Origin: Erysipelotrichaceae bacterium
GTDB taxonomy: Bacteria; Bacillota_I; Bacilli_A; RFN20; CAG-826
Assembly (NCBI GenBank): GCA_031271635.1
Contig: JAISVG010000057.1
Span: 1 to 23,319 of the forward strand
Length of the DNA stretch: 23,319 nt
Reading direction: 5' to 3'
This document shows, in pieces, positions 15,411 to 22,995 of this stretch. A program made the position numbers and the translations under genes. Numbering within the stretch: position 1 is the first letter of the stretch; each line of letters starts with the position of its first letter. The notes below the pieces were generated by a model, which did not search any database, was not told the DNA's origin, and saw only the letters and a program-made list of their open reading frames with translations.

Positions 15411-16401
15411 ATATTCTTTGAAATAATGCTCCAAACTCCATTAAATATATAAATCCATTATTAAGCTCATAAGCTGATTCACAAAAGATATATTCAGTTT
15501 CATCATTAGAAAGTTGTTCTAGCTCTCTTATATCCAGGACTTCGGTTACTTCTGCTGTTAAATTACCATCCTCATCATCACGAAAAACGAAAAAGTAAAT
15601 AAGAGGAAGCGTGGGGTATAAATATAAATCTGCAGTAATAGTCGTATAATCCATCCTTGAACTGCCGAGAAGCCGCTGATGAACATACACATGCCACATA
15701 GGAACAAGTTCATTTATTCCATTGCATGCTAAGTAAGCATAATTTGGGTCTCTTCCTCCAAGTCTCATAAGGGCAACGGTAATAGGCTGATTATTAACCA
15801 TTGGAAGTGAATGTGGGGAACTATTAACATTATGAACAAACGGATAAACTTCCCCAAGTTGCCATTCCGGTATCGGTTCGCTTGCAAAAGAGAATCCCCC
15901 TCCAAAGACCATATTTCTAGTATGAGCAATGAGAATTAAATCTGAAGATGCCTCAAAGATAACAGTTGCGGTATCCGCAAATCTGACTCCGGGGTTTTCA
16001 GTACTCCAATAAAGGAAATTTACTTCATCATCGGCAATAATTGTGACTTGATCTCCTCTATTGTAAGTATTAGTTCCGGTACCACCAGTGACGGAAATAT
16101 CATGTGTTGGCCCATTAAAAAGCCATCTTGCGTGAATAGTAATATCCTCATTAAGAGTGATCGGCCATGATACTAACTTTGTATACCGATCATCAAAGTA
16201 CCAGTCATTAAACATATGATCATCCTTTGTAGAATCGCTAGGTCTTTCGACTAGTTCACCAATGTTTTTAGTGATACTCTTAATTTCAAAACCACCATAT
16301 GTATTAAAAGTAATCGTTGCTTGGGGTGAGACAGAATCATCATCGGTGCAACTTGATAACAGGATAGTCAAAAGAAGCGGGATAATTAAAACTCTTCTCA
16401 T
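15409..16401 (-). CDS. Lipoprotein with one InlB B-repeat/Flg_new-like domain
   Basis: The 330-aa protein has a lipoprotein signal peptide with lipobox LSSC (C18), so it should be lipid-anchored outside the membrane. Residues about 28-94 match the Listeria-Bacteroides (Flg_new/InlB B-repeat) module: ITFNTYGGFE, then FNDWYFD and ITIHARW. Residues 95-165 resemble a second, degenerate beta unit (GGTGTNTYNRGDQVTI, FLYWSTENPG). The rest (170-330) was not recognised. The start lacks a Shine-Dalgarno but has a TAAACT box 6 nt upstream. Between oppA and oppB on the same strand, it may be a surface partner of the peptide uptake system; that is inferred from position only. Confidence 0.75.
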   Translation of the reverse strand: MRRVLIIPLLLTILLSSCTDDDSVSPQATITFNTYGGFEIKSITKNIGELVERPSDSTKDDHMFNDWYFDDRYTKLVSWPITLNEDITIHARWLFNGPTHDISVTGGTGTNTYNRGDQVTIIADDEVNFLYWSTENPGVRFADTATVIFEASSDLILIAHTRNMVFGGGFSFASEPIPEWQLGEVYPFVHNVNSSPHSLPMVNNQPITVALMRLGGRDPNYAYLACNGINELVPMWHVYVHQRLLGSSRMDYTTITADLYLYPTLPLIYFFVFRDDEDGNLTAEVTEVLDIRELEQLSNDETEYIFCESAYELNNGFIYLMEFGALFQRI

Positions 16402-16666
16402 AAAGATAGTTTAACACATATAGTTCAAAAGAGATGGTTTTAATCGATATCATCGGCGTCATCAAACATCAAATAGATAACTCAATCAGTTCAAGATTCC
16501 ATGAGTTTAATAACACACTATAGTCTTGTAAGAAAATGATTAGAATTAGGATTCTGAAGCTCAATTGTGTTTGGCAACATTTCTAATACATACAATTTAA
16601 GCCAATTCTACCAATAATTAAACAATTTCACCTCGTTGAATTTCGTTTCTTCCTTCTGTTTCTAAC
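16402..16666. other. Intergenic stretch between the lipoprotein gene and the oppA terminator
   Basis: Together with the terminator this makes about 306 bp without a convincing gene. It holds the -10-like box of the lipoprotein gene at its left end. On the plus strand a 29-codon frame (16434-16523) has no Shine-Dalgarno and is not called. No repeat or RNA gene was recognised. Confidence 0.4.
16408..16413 (-). promoter_or_regulatory. -10-like box of a probable leaderless transcript (Flg_new lipoprotein)
   Basis: TAAACT ends 6 nt before the ATG at 16401, with no Shine-Dalgarno between. It is a weaker match to TATAAT than the other boxes but the spacing is identical. Confidence 0.35.
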
Positions 16667-16693
16667 AAAAAAGAGTCACCTTATGGCAACTCT
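16667..16693 (-). terminator. Intrinsic terminator of oppA
   Basis: On the minus strand AGAGTTGCC pairs with GGTGACTCT (9 bp including two G-U pairs) around an ATAA loop, then runs straight into TTTTTT. It begins 15 nt after the oppA stop. This is the clearest terminator in the window and makes oppA a single-gene unit. Confidence 0.8.
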
Positions 16694-16707
16694 CTTTGTT
16701 AAACTAA

Positions 16708-19161
16708 TTAATTATAGATTCCGTTAATTGGTCCGGTAGCTTCAAGTGCTGCTTCTTTATTAGCAGTAAATATTGTATACATGGCATTTCGCTCTTCGCG
16801 AGTCAAGACTTGTTCAAGAACAAATAAACCAACCAAACGATCAGCGGCAAGACCATAGGCGGCGGTTGGTGAATCATAAGCAACCGTTTTAGCAATTGAT
16901 GCTCTCCATCCAATGCCAAGGCTATATAATGGCTTAATGAGGTGGAGATTGTTTAGCAATTCATATTCAGCTTTTGCAAATAAAGAATATCTTTGGGTGT
17001 AAGAATAAGATTCTGCCGCACCTTGACTAACTAATTCATCATAAACGCCAAACATGTTTTCAACTCTGGTAATAGTAGATCCATTCACTGTATAGCCAGC
17101 ATATGGTTCTTGGTTATTGGCAACAAAACTCATATCACCACCAGTACGATAACAGTTAAGGTATGATAAAGGATCACCGTAGTCAGGAGTCCAGCCCCAA
17201 ACCACGAGATTCGGATAACCGGCTTGGACATAAGAACTAAACTTATCGGTATTTGATAGTTTTTCATTCATTACGACTTCAAAGTAAGGATACCGTTTAG
17301 TAGCTAGTACTTCATCAGAACACATCGGAATTTCATTAAATTCAGCATGAACTGTGTCTTTAATGGTACAACCATTTAAGGTTGAATTTAATTTATCAAT
17401 CCATAAACGATCGAAACTAACTTGTTCTTGTGATTGATATAAAGTCGCATTTTCAATGACAACTGGCCAAGTAATTCGATTTGAATCATTTTGATCTGGA
17501 TAAAACGTTGTATTATAAGCATCGACTGCACTTCGGGCCTCATTTCCTAAGGCAAGAGCCTGAAGAGTCGTGAGGTTTACATTTGCATACTGTCCAGGAC
17601 TTAATTTCGCCTTTGCTTCTGCAGCAGTAATCCCATTGTTTCTTCCGTATTCTTCATAATAGAAATCAATATAATCACGTCCTTCTTCATCGAGTACGAA
17701 ATTGGGACTTACAAAAGTGTTCAATTGATGTTGTGTTTGTTCTAACTCTGAAACACCATGTGATCGATTGTATTTTCCAAGGTCAATACCATCAAGAATG
17801 GCAGCTCGCACTTTATCAATTTTAAGAGCTTTATTAGCATTTGAAACCAAGGCATCAGTTAAATCTTTCGTAGCTCCTTGATTCGCTACTGATGTTCCGC
17901 CGTCAATTGAATTAGGACGATTAGGATTAATGGCCATATGCCAAGTGGCATCGACACTATTTAGTTCTCTTGAATAAACAACTGGGTCCGCGGGGTTTTG
18001 AATTGTGCCGGTTCCATCTGGTCCATAAATATGAGTGGCCCAACCATCAACATCTTCACTTGATAATGAATAACCATCAATCTCCCCGTTTTCATACATA
18101 AGACGAATCGTTTCACTGGTAGCATCGCTTTGAAGAATCGTGTATATGACTTTTTCAAGGTGGACAACACTGGGGTTCCAGTATTCTCTGTTATTGACAT
18201 ATTCCATTGTATTACTGGCCGGATCACGAGCCACATGAATAAACGGACCATTATAAAGAATATTTTGATATCCAACTCCGAATTTTTTAGGAGTAACGTC
18301 TTTTAAGAAGGCAGCGTTGGTCGGAAGGAAAGGCGAATATGTAAGCATTGTTGGGAAGAATGGTGCCGGCATTTCGGTACGATATTCAATTGTCTTTGCA
18401 TCTAGTGCCTTAATGCCAACACGGCTAAAGGAAGCAATCTGGTCTAAATCATCTGGATAAATTTCAACATCAACCAAAAAGTTCTTTTTAATAAACTCTT
18501 GCATTTTGGCAGCTAACCAAGGTTTATCGTCCCTATGAGCGCCCCATGATGGTGTCGTTGCGACCATATATCGCACATAACTATATGCATAATACTCTTT
18601 CGCGCCTTGTATCACTAAGGTAATTAAGAACGATAGATTTGAAGCATTTGTAAAATCCAAAACACTTTTGGCAGTAGTCACAAAATCATCAGCAGTTAAA
18701 AACTGCGGTGTTGCTACTCCATTAATCATGGCTACATACTGCTTTTGTTCATATGTCATCCATTTCACATTTTGTCTTACTGTAAAAGTAAAAACAGTAT
18801 TATCATCGTTTCTTTTGGCTGTTTCCGCAAGATTTCTCACTAATCTTCCATATGAATCATGAGTTAAAAGGCCATCAACAAAGTTGGCCACATGTCTTGC
18901 AGTATCAGCTTCACTTACAACGTGATAATTAAAGGTTGAAGGAATCGCAGCAATTGCTGTATGGTATGTGTTCGATGCCATTACGCTTGTTCCAAGTGTG
19001 GGTAGATACTCGTTATCGGGATCAGCAAGGTAATCATCACCCAAAGCATCAAAAATGCGTTTTGCATTAGGGTCAACAGGTCCACAACTACATCCGCCTG
19101 TTAATAGCAAAGCGCCTGTTGTAAGGCATAAAGTGAGAATTTTAGTAAAACTAGTTTTCAT
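16708..19161 (-). CDS. oppA: Oligopeptide-binding lipoprotein OppA (SBP_bac_5, long form)
   Basis: The 817-aa protein is much longer than the usual 540-600 aa. The signal peptide ends in LTGGC (C24), a lipobox with an unusual T at -3. SBP_bac_5 features follow: FVDGLLTHDSYGRLVRNLAE, FTFTVRQNVKWM, LTADDFVTTAKSVLD, YNGPFIHVARDPASNTMEYV and, near the C-terminus, VWGWTPDYGDPLSYLN. Extra sequence lies mainly in the middle (about 370-620). It would bind peptides outside the cell and deliver them to OppBC. It has an AAAGGAGGAG Shine-Dalgarno, its own promoter and its own terminator, so it can be made in excess over the permease, as binding proteins usually are. It lies about 1.9 kb upstream of oppB. 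Confidence 0.9.
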   Translation of the reverse strand: MKTSFTKILTLCLTTGALLLTGGCSCGPVDPNAKRIFDALGDDYLADPDNEYLPTLGTSVMASNTYHTAIAAIPSTFNYHVVSEADTARHVANFVDGLLTHDSYGRLVRNLAETAKRNDDNTVFTFTVRQNVKWMTYEQKQYVAMINGVATPQFLTADDFVTTAKSVLDFTNASNLSFLITLVIQGAKEYYAYSYVRYMVATTPSWGAHRDDKPWLAAKMQEFIKKNFLVDVEIYPDDLDQIASFSRVGIKALDAKTIEYRTEMPAPFFPTMLTYSPFLPTNAAFLKDVTPKKFGVGYQNILYNGPFIHVARDPASNTMEYVNNREYWNPSVVHLEKVIYTILQSDATSETIRLMYENGEIDGYSLSSEDVDGWATHIYGPDGTGTIQNPADPVVYSRELNSVDATWHMAINPNRPNSIDGGTSVANQGATKDLTDALVSNANKALKIDKVRAAILDGIDLGKYNRSHGVSELEQTQHQLNTFVSPNFVLDEEGRDYIDFYYEEYGRNNGITAAEAKAKLSPGQYANVNLTTLQALALGNEARSAVDAYNTTFYPDQNDSNRITWPVVIENATLYQSQEQVSFDRLWIDKLNSTLNGCTIKDTVHAEFNEIPMCSDEVLATKRYPYFEVVMNEKLSNTDKFSSYVQAGYPNLVVWGWTPDYGDPLSYLNCYRTGGDMSFVANNQEPYAGYTVNGSTITRVENMFGVYDELVSQGAAESYSYTQRYSLFAKAEYELLNNLHLIKPLYSLGIGWRASIAKTVAYDSPTAAYGLAADRLVGLFVLEQVLTREERNAMYTIFTANKEAALEATGPINGIYN

Positions 19162-19191
19162 TTTTCTCCTCCTTTTAAAAAAGATTTAAAT

Positions 19192-19220
19192 ATTTTATAC
19201 CGAATTCAAAAAAAAAGCAA
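19192..19220 (-). promoter_or_regulatory. oppA: oppA promoter
   Basis: The minus strand shows TTGCTT (19220-19215), a 17-nt T-rich spacer and TAAAAT (19197-19192), with an alternative TATAAA two bases upstream. Its -35 and spacer lie inside the 3' part of the preceding gene's terminator. The leader of about 23 nt ends in the strong oppA Shine-Dalgarno. Confidence 0.55.
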
Positions 19221-19239
19221 ACCATATGTTCATATGATT
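19208..19239 (-). terminator. Terminator of the 118-aa membrane protein, overlapping the oppA promoter
   Basis: AATCATAT pairs with ATATGGTT (8 bp, one G-U) around a GAAC loop, followed by TGC and nine T. The T-run is also the spacer of the oppA promoter. The 3-nt gap before the U-tract and the AT-rich stem lower confidence. Confidence 0.55.
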
Positions 19240-19281
19240 TTAAAAATCAAATAGTCAGTACATTCTAAGTTCTATCAATCA

Positions 19282-19638
19282 TTATGAAGCGTAAAAAATA
19301 AGGTAAATCAAAAACCCTGCTACAAGAGTCAAAGCACCACCAATTAAAAACGGCCAACGATAAACCCATTTTTTATCAATAATCTCTGGTGGCAGTAAAC
19401 TTTCGTAGTTTTTTGACTGTTTGCGGTATCGATTCACAACTGCATTGCTCACAACATAACCAATTAGAATATAAATGACAGCGATTCCTAAAACCAAAAA
19501 ATTACCATCAAAAGGAGCCTTTTGCTCTGGAAAATAACGATCAATAATAATCATTGGAAGGTACGAAATCAAACAAGCAATAAGTGCCATAATAAGTGCA
19601 AACACATAACTCTTCCAATTCTTAATTGCTTTTAACAT
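19282..19638 (-). CDS. Small membrane protein, unknown function
   Basis: The 118-aa protein has three predicted membrane segments: about 11-33, 47-67 and 92-115. A basic loop follows the second (NRYRKQSKNYESLLPP). No family was recognised. The ATG has no Shine-Dalgarno; TATAAT lies exactly 6 nt upstream, which suggests a leaderless mRNA. It is divergent from the TupA-like gene across 43 bp and is followed by a terminator that overlaps the oppA promoter. Confidence 0.65.
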   Translation of the reverse strand: MLKAIKNWKSYVFALIMALIACLISYLPMIIIDRYFPEQKAPFDGNFLVLGIAVIYILIGYVVSNAVVNRYRKQSKNYESLLPPEIIDKKWVYRWPFLIGGALTLVAGFLIYLIFYAS

Positions 19639-19644
19639 ACAAAA

Positions 19645-19650
19645 ATTATA
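19645..19650 (-). promoter_or_regulatory. -10 box of a probable leaderless transcript (118-aa membrane protein)
   Basis: A perfect TATAAT on the minus strand lies 6 nt before the ATG at 19638. No Shine-Dalgarno and no good -35 are seen. Confidence 0.45.
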
Positions 19651-19669
19651 CTCTTTATTAAAGAAAAGA

Positions 19670-19675
19670 TAAAAT
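19670..19675 (+). promoter_or_regulatory. -10 box of a probable leaderless transcript (TupA-like gene)
   Basis: TAAAAT lies 6 nt before the ATG at 19682. An AAGGA follows it but sits only one base from the ATG, too close to work as a Shine-Dalgarno. A further -10-like TATACT lies at 19647-19652. Confidence 0.4.
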
Positions 19676-19681
19676 AAGGAT

Positions 19682-20587
19682 ATGGCAAATCAGAATCTCC
19701 ATGAACCCGCTTTAAAAAGATTTATCGGTTTAGCAACAAGAAAACTTATTAAATGTTTCAGCAAAACTCTTTATGTCAAGCTCCAATATCGTTATATTAC
19801 CCACCATAAACTAAATCTAAAAAATCCGACAAGATACACTGAAAAACTACAATACTTACGGCTTTATCTTTATCCTAAGGATCCTCGCGTCAGTAAATGT
19901 GCTTCCCGTGATGGTCTAAGGCAGTATGCTAAAGAATTAGGTCTATCAGAATACTTGATTCCTAGTTATGGCATTTTTAATCACTTTGAAGACCTTGATT
20001 TAAATATGATTCCTCTCCCATTTGTTTTAAAATGTACGCATGCCTCTTCATATAACTATTTTTGCTTTGAAAAAGACGATATTAAATATGACATAATGAA
20101 ACGTCAGTTCATAAAATGGTTAAAAACTAATTACGGCAAAAAAACAGTCGAAATGCACTATAGCAAAATCCCGCCACGAATTATTGCCGAAAAAATTCTC
20201 CTTGAGAATGAACAACTCCCAATTGAATATAAAATCCATGTCTTTAATGGTAAAGCTAAATACCTATATGTGGTAACCGGTCGTGGACAAAATATTCGTT
20301 ACACAAACTTACTAACTAACTGGCAACGTTTTGATGGCGCACAATTTAATGGCTGGAAAAGCGCTGACATAACTCCCTTAAAACCTCATAACTTTGATGA
20401 AATGATTGCCATAGCGGAGAAATTAGCCGCTCCATTTCCTTTTGTACGCGTTGATTTTTTTAACATTAATGGCAGAATTTTCCTAAATGAAATGACTTTC
20501 ACCCCTGCGAAAGGTACTTTAATCTTTGATGATGATAAATGTGATTTTGAGATTGGAAAATGGCTCGATATTAATACCAAGTCTTAG
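19682..20587 (+). CDS. TupA-like ATP-grasp protein
   Basis: The 301-aa protein matches the TupA-like ATP-grasp family (teichuronopeptide biosynthesis, PF14305-type), known from polysaccharide loci. Signatures are NPTRYTEKLQYLRLY (N-terminal family motif), VSKCASRDGLRQYAKELG, FVLKCTHASSYN (nucleotide-contacting K), EYKIHVFNGKAKYLYVVTGR, and VRVDFFNINGRIFLNEMTF, where the acidic D, E and N residues of the ATP-grasp metal site lie. By family it would ligate an amino acid or similar group to a surface-polymer component; the substrate here is unknown. It overlaps the convergent lipoprotein gene by 17 nt. Confidence 0.85.
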   Translation: MANQNLHEPALKRFIGLATRKLIKCFSKTLYVKLQYRYITHHKLNLKNPTRYTEKLQYLRLYLYPKDPRVSKCASRDGLRQYAKELGLSEYLIPSYGIFNHFEDLDLNMIPLPFVLKCTHASSYNYFCFEKDDIKYDIMKRQFIKWLKTNYGKKTVEMHYSKIPPRIIAEKILLENEQLPIEYKIHVFNGKAKYLYVVTGRGQNIRYTNLLTNWQRFDGAQFNGWKSADITPLKPHNFDEMIAIAEKLAAPFPFVRVDFFNINGRIFLNEMTFTPAKGTLIFDDDKCDFEIGKWLDINTKS

Positions 20588-21521
20588 TTGGTAAAAAGAT
20601 TTCATATAAGAATAAAGCATAGGCATTTTCTTCTAAATTATCAAGAGAATAACCTTCAATACTATTGTAATGATATGTTATTCCTAGCCCGACCATCCGA
20701 TTCGTAAATGGTAGCGTAGAGGCTATTGTTTCTTGGTTAAAATAGCAACCTAAGAAGCTATAACCAGCTTCATTATCGCCAGCATTTAAAGAAATATCAA
20801 CACTTTTAAAGGTAATCTTTAGTTCGTCATACTGCTGATATTCATCATTGGACTTAAAGAATAGCGATAAATTAAAATCAATGTTTGCCTGTCTTGGACT
20901 AGTGGTTCTAGTCTCATTATGATTTGAGGCACCTTTAAAAGAAACCGCAAAGTATTCACTGTCAAAAAGTGGATTAGGCGTCAGTATTCCCTCATCATCT
21001 AGAATCATTAGACGGCTATCTGCTCCGGAGGAAACTTCTAACTCTGCTCCAAAGCGATGTGAAAAACCCGCTTCATCAATCTGAACTCGTACTTTTTGGA
21101 ATTCGCCATGACAAAAAAGCTTCCCATCATATAGTTTTGAAACATAATAACGTTCAAAAGACCGTTCATACTTAGTCATTTTTCTTTCATCGCCAAGAAG
21201 TTTGCTATTTTCGCTCGCGCTTTTAAAGAAATAATCATAACTACTATCGTCATTAGTAACATCACGGTCATAGTGGCGGTCAACTTCAGCAAAATTAGGA
21301 TCATTATGATATTTTTCAAAACGTTTTGTTTCATCAAGCACTACCGCTTCTCGTTTTGATAGATTATCCACGAAACTAGCCTCATGAGCGGTGTAGTAAT
21401 TCTCAATGAAATTTGGAGAATTAAACTGATTCTTCGAAAACGCTTCTGTCACATCTTCTTTGCAAGAAACTAGGGCTATCGTCCCTAATAAGAATAAACC
21501 CGCAATCTTACGATACTTCAT
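20571..21521 (-). CDS. Lipoprotein of unknown family, coupled to the polymerase gene
   Basis: The 316-aa protein has a lipoprotein signal with lipobox LVSC (C20), followed by a mostly hydrophilic, beta-rich part; no family was recognised. A tract at about 80-95 is rich in D and S (YDRDVTNDDSSYDYFF). Start ATG 21521 lies inside the end of the polymerase gene (14-nt overlap) with GAGGT 8 nt upstream, so the two genes form one transcription unit. It may be an outside accessory of polymer assembly or attachment; this is inference from gene order. Confidence 0.75.
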   Translation of the reverse strand: MKYRKIAGLFLLGTIALVSCKEDVTEAFSKNQFNSPNFIENYYTAHEASFVDNLSKREAVVLDETKRFEKYHNDPNFAEVDRHYDRDVTNDDSSYDYFFKSASENSKLLGDERKMTKYERSFERYYVSKLYDGKLFCHGEFQKVRVQIDEAGFSHRFGAELEVSSGADSRLMILDDEGILTPNPLFDSEYFAVSFKGASNHNETRTTSPRQANIDFNLSLFFKSNDEYQQYDELKITFKSVDISLNAGDNEAGYSFLGCYFNQETIASTLPFTNRMVGLGITYHYNSIEGYSLDNLEENAYALFLYEIFLPTKTWY

Positions 21522-22905
21522 GTGCTTTTACCTCGTTTTTCGGTTGAAAGATTCTTCCAATCAGGAAGAGAGCGATATAAAATAATGGACTTTTTGCGAA
21601 AGAAAAATAATCATCTTGATGAATCATCAAATGACTATGAGCATTGACCATCGGATAAAAAAGAATAATAACCACGATTGAGACAACAAGGAGTTTATGA
21701 TGTTTTGCTTCATTAGTTTTAAAATATGCGAAACCTTTCTTCATGAAAATAAAAGCAAAGATGAGAAAACAAAAGGCTCCAATAAGACCTGATTCATACA
21801 CCATATCAAAAAAGCTCGAACCAGAATTAAAGACTGAATCAAAATGAGGCCCACTCGCATCATTTACAAAGACTAAATCACTCGTTCGGCCAAAAAGAAT
21901 GTCAAAGAATGTGACGCCTTCTTGACCATTATAACCACTTGGCTGTGCCACAACAGTATTTTTTAAAGGAAGAACATAGTTATTAAGATTAAAGAAACGA
22001 TTAAGAGGTGGGATACTAGAAACGATATTCTTAACAAAATTATCGCCCTCTTGAGCGTTAATGATAAATAAAACTAAGAGCAACACAAAAACTCCAAATG
22101 CCGAATAAACAACAATTTTCGATATTTTAAAGATCTTCTCACGTTTTTTAAGAAAACGATAAAGTAAAGCTCCTAAATAAAGCGGAACTAAAAATAACAA
22201 GTCAAGTAACATCGGGAGAAGAATTGCTAAAACTAGACCTAAAACACCAATTATCGCATATGTCCAAAAACGAATCTTATGACGTTTTGGCGACACAAAA
22301 AGTGCCCCCATTCCTGCAAGACACATCAGCAGCACATGGAGTTTCATATAACTAGTGCTAGTTTCGAAGAAAGAATAGCCGAATAGCCATTTTGATTCGT
22401 TAGTAATTAAAAACTCAGTCCCATTAAAATAAAGATATTTATCTTTAAAAATATAAAGATAGAAAGCTCCATATTGATGAATAGTATAAAACACACTGAT
22501 GGTTGTTAGGAGGGCAATCCCAACTAAAATCACTAATAAAGCATGCTCTAATTTAAACGCTTTATTATAGTGTGAAAATACTCCTAAAAAGACAAATGCT
22601 AGGGATCCAACAAGATAAAGAATATTATCAAAGACACTGTAAAACGTTTGACCAAAAGGCGAAGAAATCGAAAGAATTAAAAAGAAAATTAAGGGGATTA
22701 TCAAAAAGAATAAGGTCATTAGATTTTCCAGTTTAAAACTCTTAATTGCAAAAGGAATTAAAAGTACCGCGGCGATAATTCCAAGAACTAAGAAAATGGT
22801 ATTAATAGATCCGAGGGCAAACGCCACAATTCCTAAGATTTCGATGATGACAAAGCCAATTATCGAATCAAATTTCTTTAAGTAATTACTGATGAAATTT
22901 GCCAT
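21508..22905 (-). CDS. Wzy/O-antigen-ligase-like polysaccharide polymerase
   Basis: The 465-aa membrane protein has 10-12 predicted segments and a large outside loop at about 290-380. Before the last segments it carries FFDILFGRTSDLV and, after a loop, DSVFNSGSSFFDMVYESGLIG, in the position of the Wzy_C/WaaL signature (usually G...AHN...E.G..G). The typical histidine is not seen there; HSH occurs further on (NAHSHLMIH). This layout fits a Wzy-type polymerase or ligase joining repeat units outside the membrane. ATG 22905 has no Shine-Dalgarno but a TAAAAT 6 nt upstream. It heads a unit with the overlapping lipoprotein gene and completes the set with the flippase at 6782. Confidence 0.8.
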   Translation of the reverse strand: MANFISNYLKKFDSIIGFVIIEILGIVAFALGSINTIFLVLGIIAAVLLIPFAIKSFKLENLMTLFFLIIPLIFFLILSISSPFGQTFYSVFDNILYLVGSLAFVFLGVFSHYNKAFKLEHALLVILVGIALLTTISVFYTIHQYGAFYLYIFKDKYLYFNGTEFLITNESKWLFGYSFFETSTSYMKLHVLLMCLAGMGALFVSPKRHKIRFWTYAIIGVLGLVLAILLPMLLDLLFLVPLYLGALLYRFLKKREKIFKISKIVVYSAFGVFVLLLVLFIINAQEGDNFVKNIVSSIPPLNRFFNLNNYVLPLKNTVVAQPSGYNGQEGVTFFDILFGRTSDLVFVNDASGPHFDSVFNSGSSFFDMVYESGLIGAFCFLIFAFIFMKKGFAYFKTNEAKHHKLLVVSIVVIILFYPMVNAHSHLMIHQDDYFSFAKSPLFYIALFLIGRIFQPKNEVKAHEVS

Positions 22906-22911
22906 ATTGTT

Positions 22912-22917
22912 ATTTTA
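22912..22917 (-). promoter_or_regulatory. -10 box of a probable leaderless transcript (polymerase gene)
   Basis: TAAAAT on the minus strand, with TG directly before it, ends 6 nt before the ATG at 22905. No Shine-Dalgarno. Confidence 0.4.
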
Positions 22918-22968
22918 CAACTTTTATCATGATTTTTTGGGAATATTCTTCTGACCTGGCTTTTCCTA

Positions 22969-22974
22969 TATAAT
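22969..22974 (+). promoter_or_regulatory. -10 box of the right-edge membrane protein gene
   Basis: A perfect TATAAT on the plus strand puts transcription near 22981, followed by a GAGGAG Shine-Dalgarno (22983-22988) 7 nt before the ATG. The leader is about 15 nt. No good -35 was found. Confidence 0.5.
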
Positions 22975-22995
22975 TTATAGTAGAGGAGAAATCTC

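Noticed and set aside
16434..16523. 29-codon plus-strand frame in the intergenic region
   Set aside because: No Shine-Dalgarno, no recognisable product, and only a weak TATAGT box at a different spacing from the others; likely chance.
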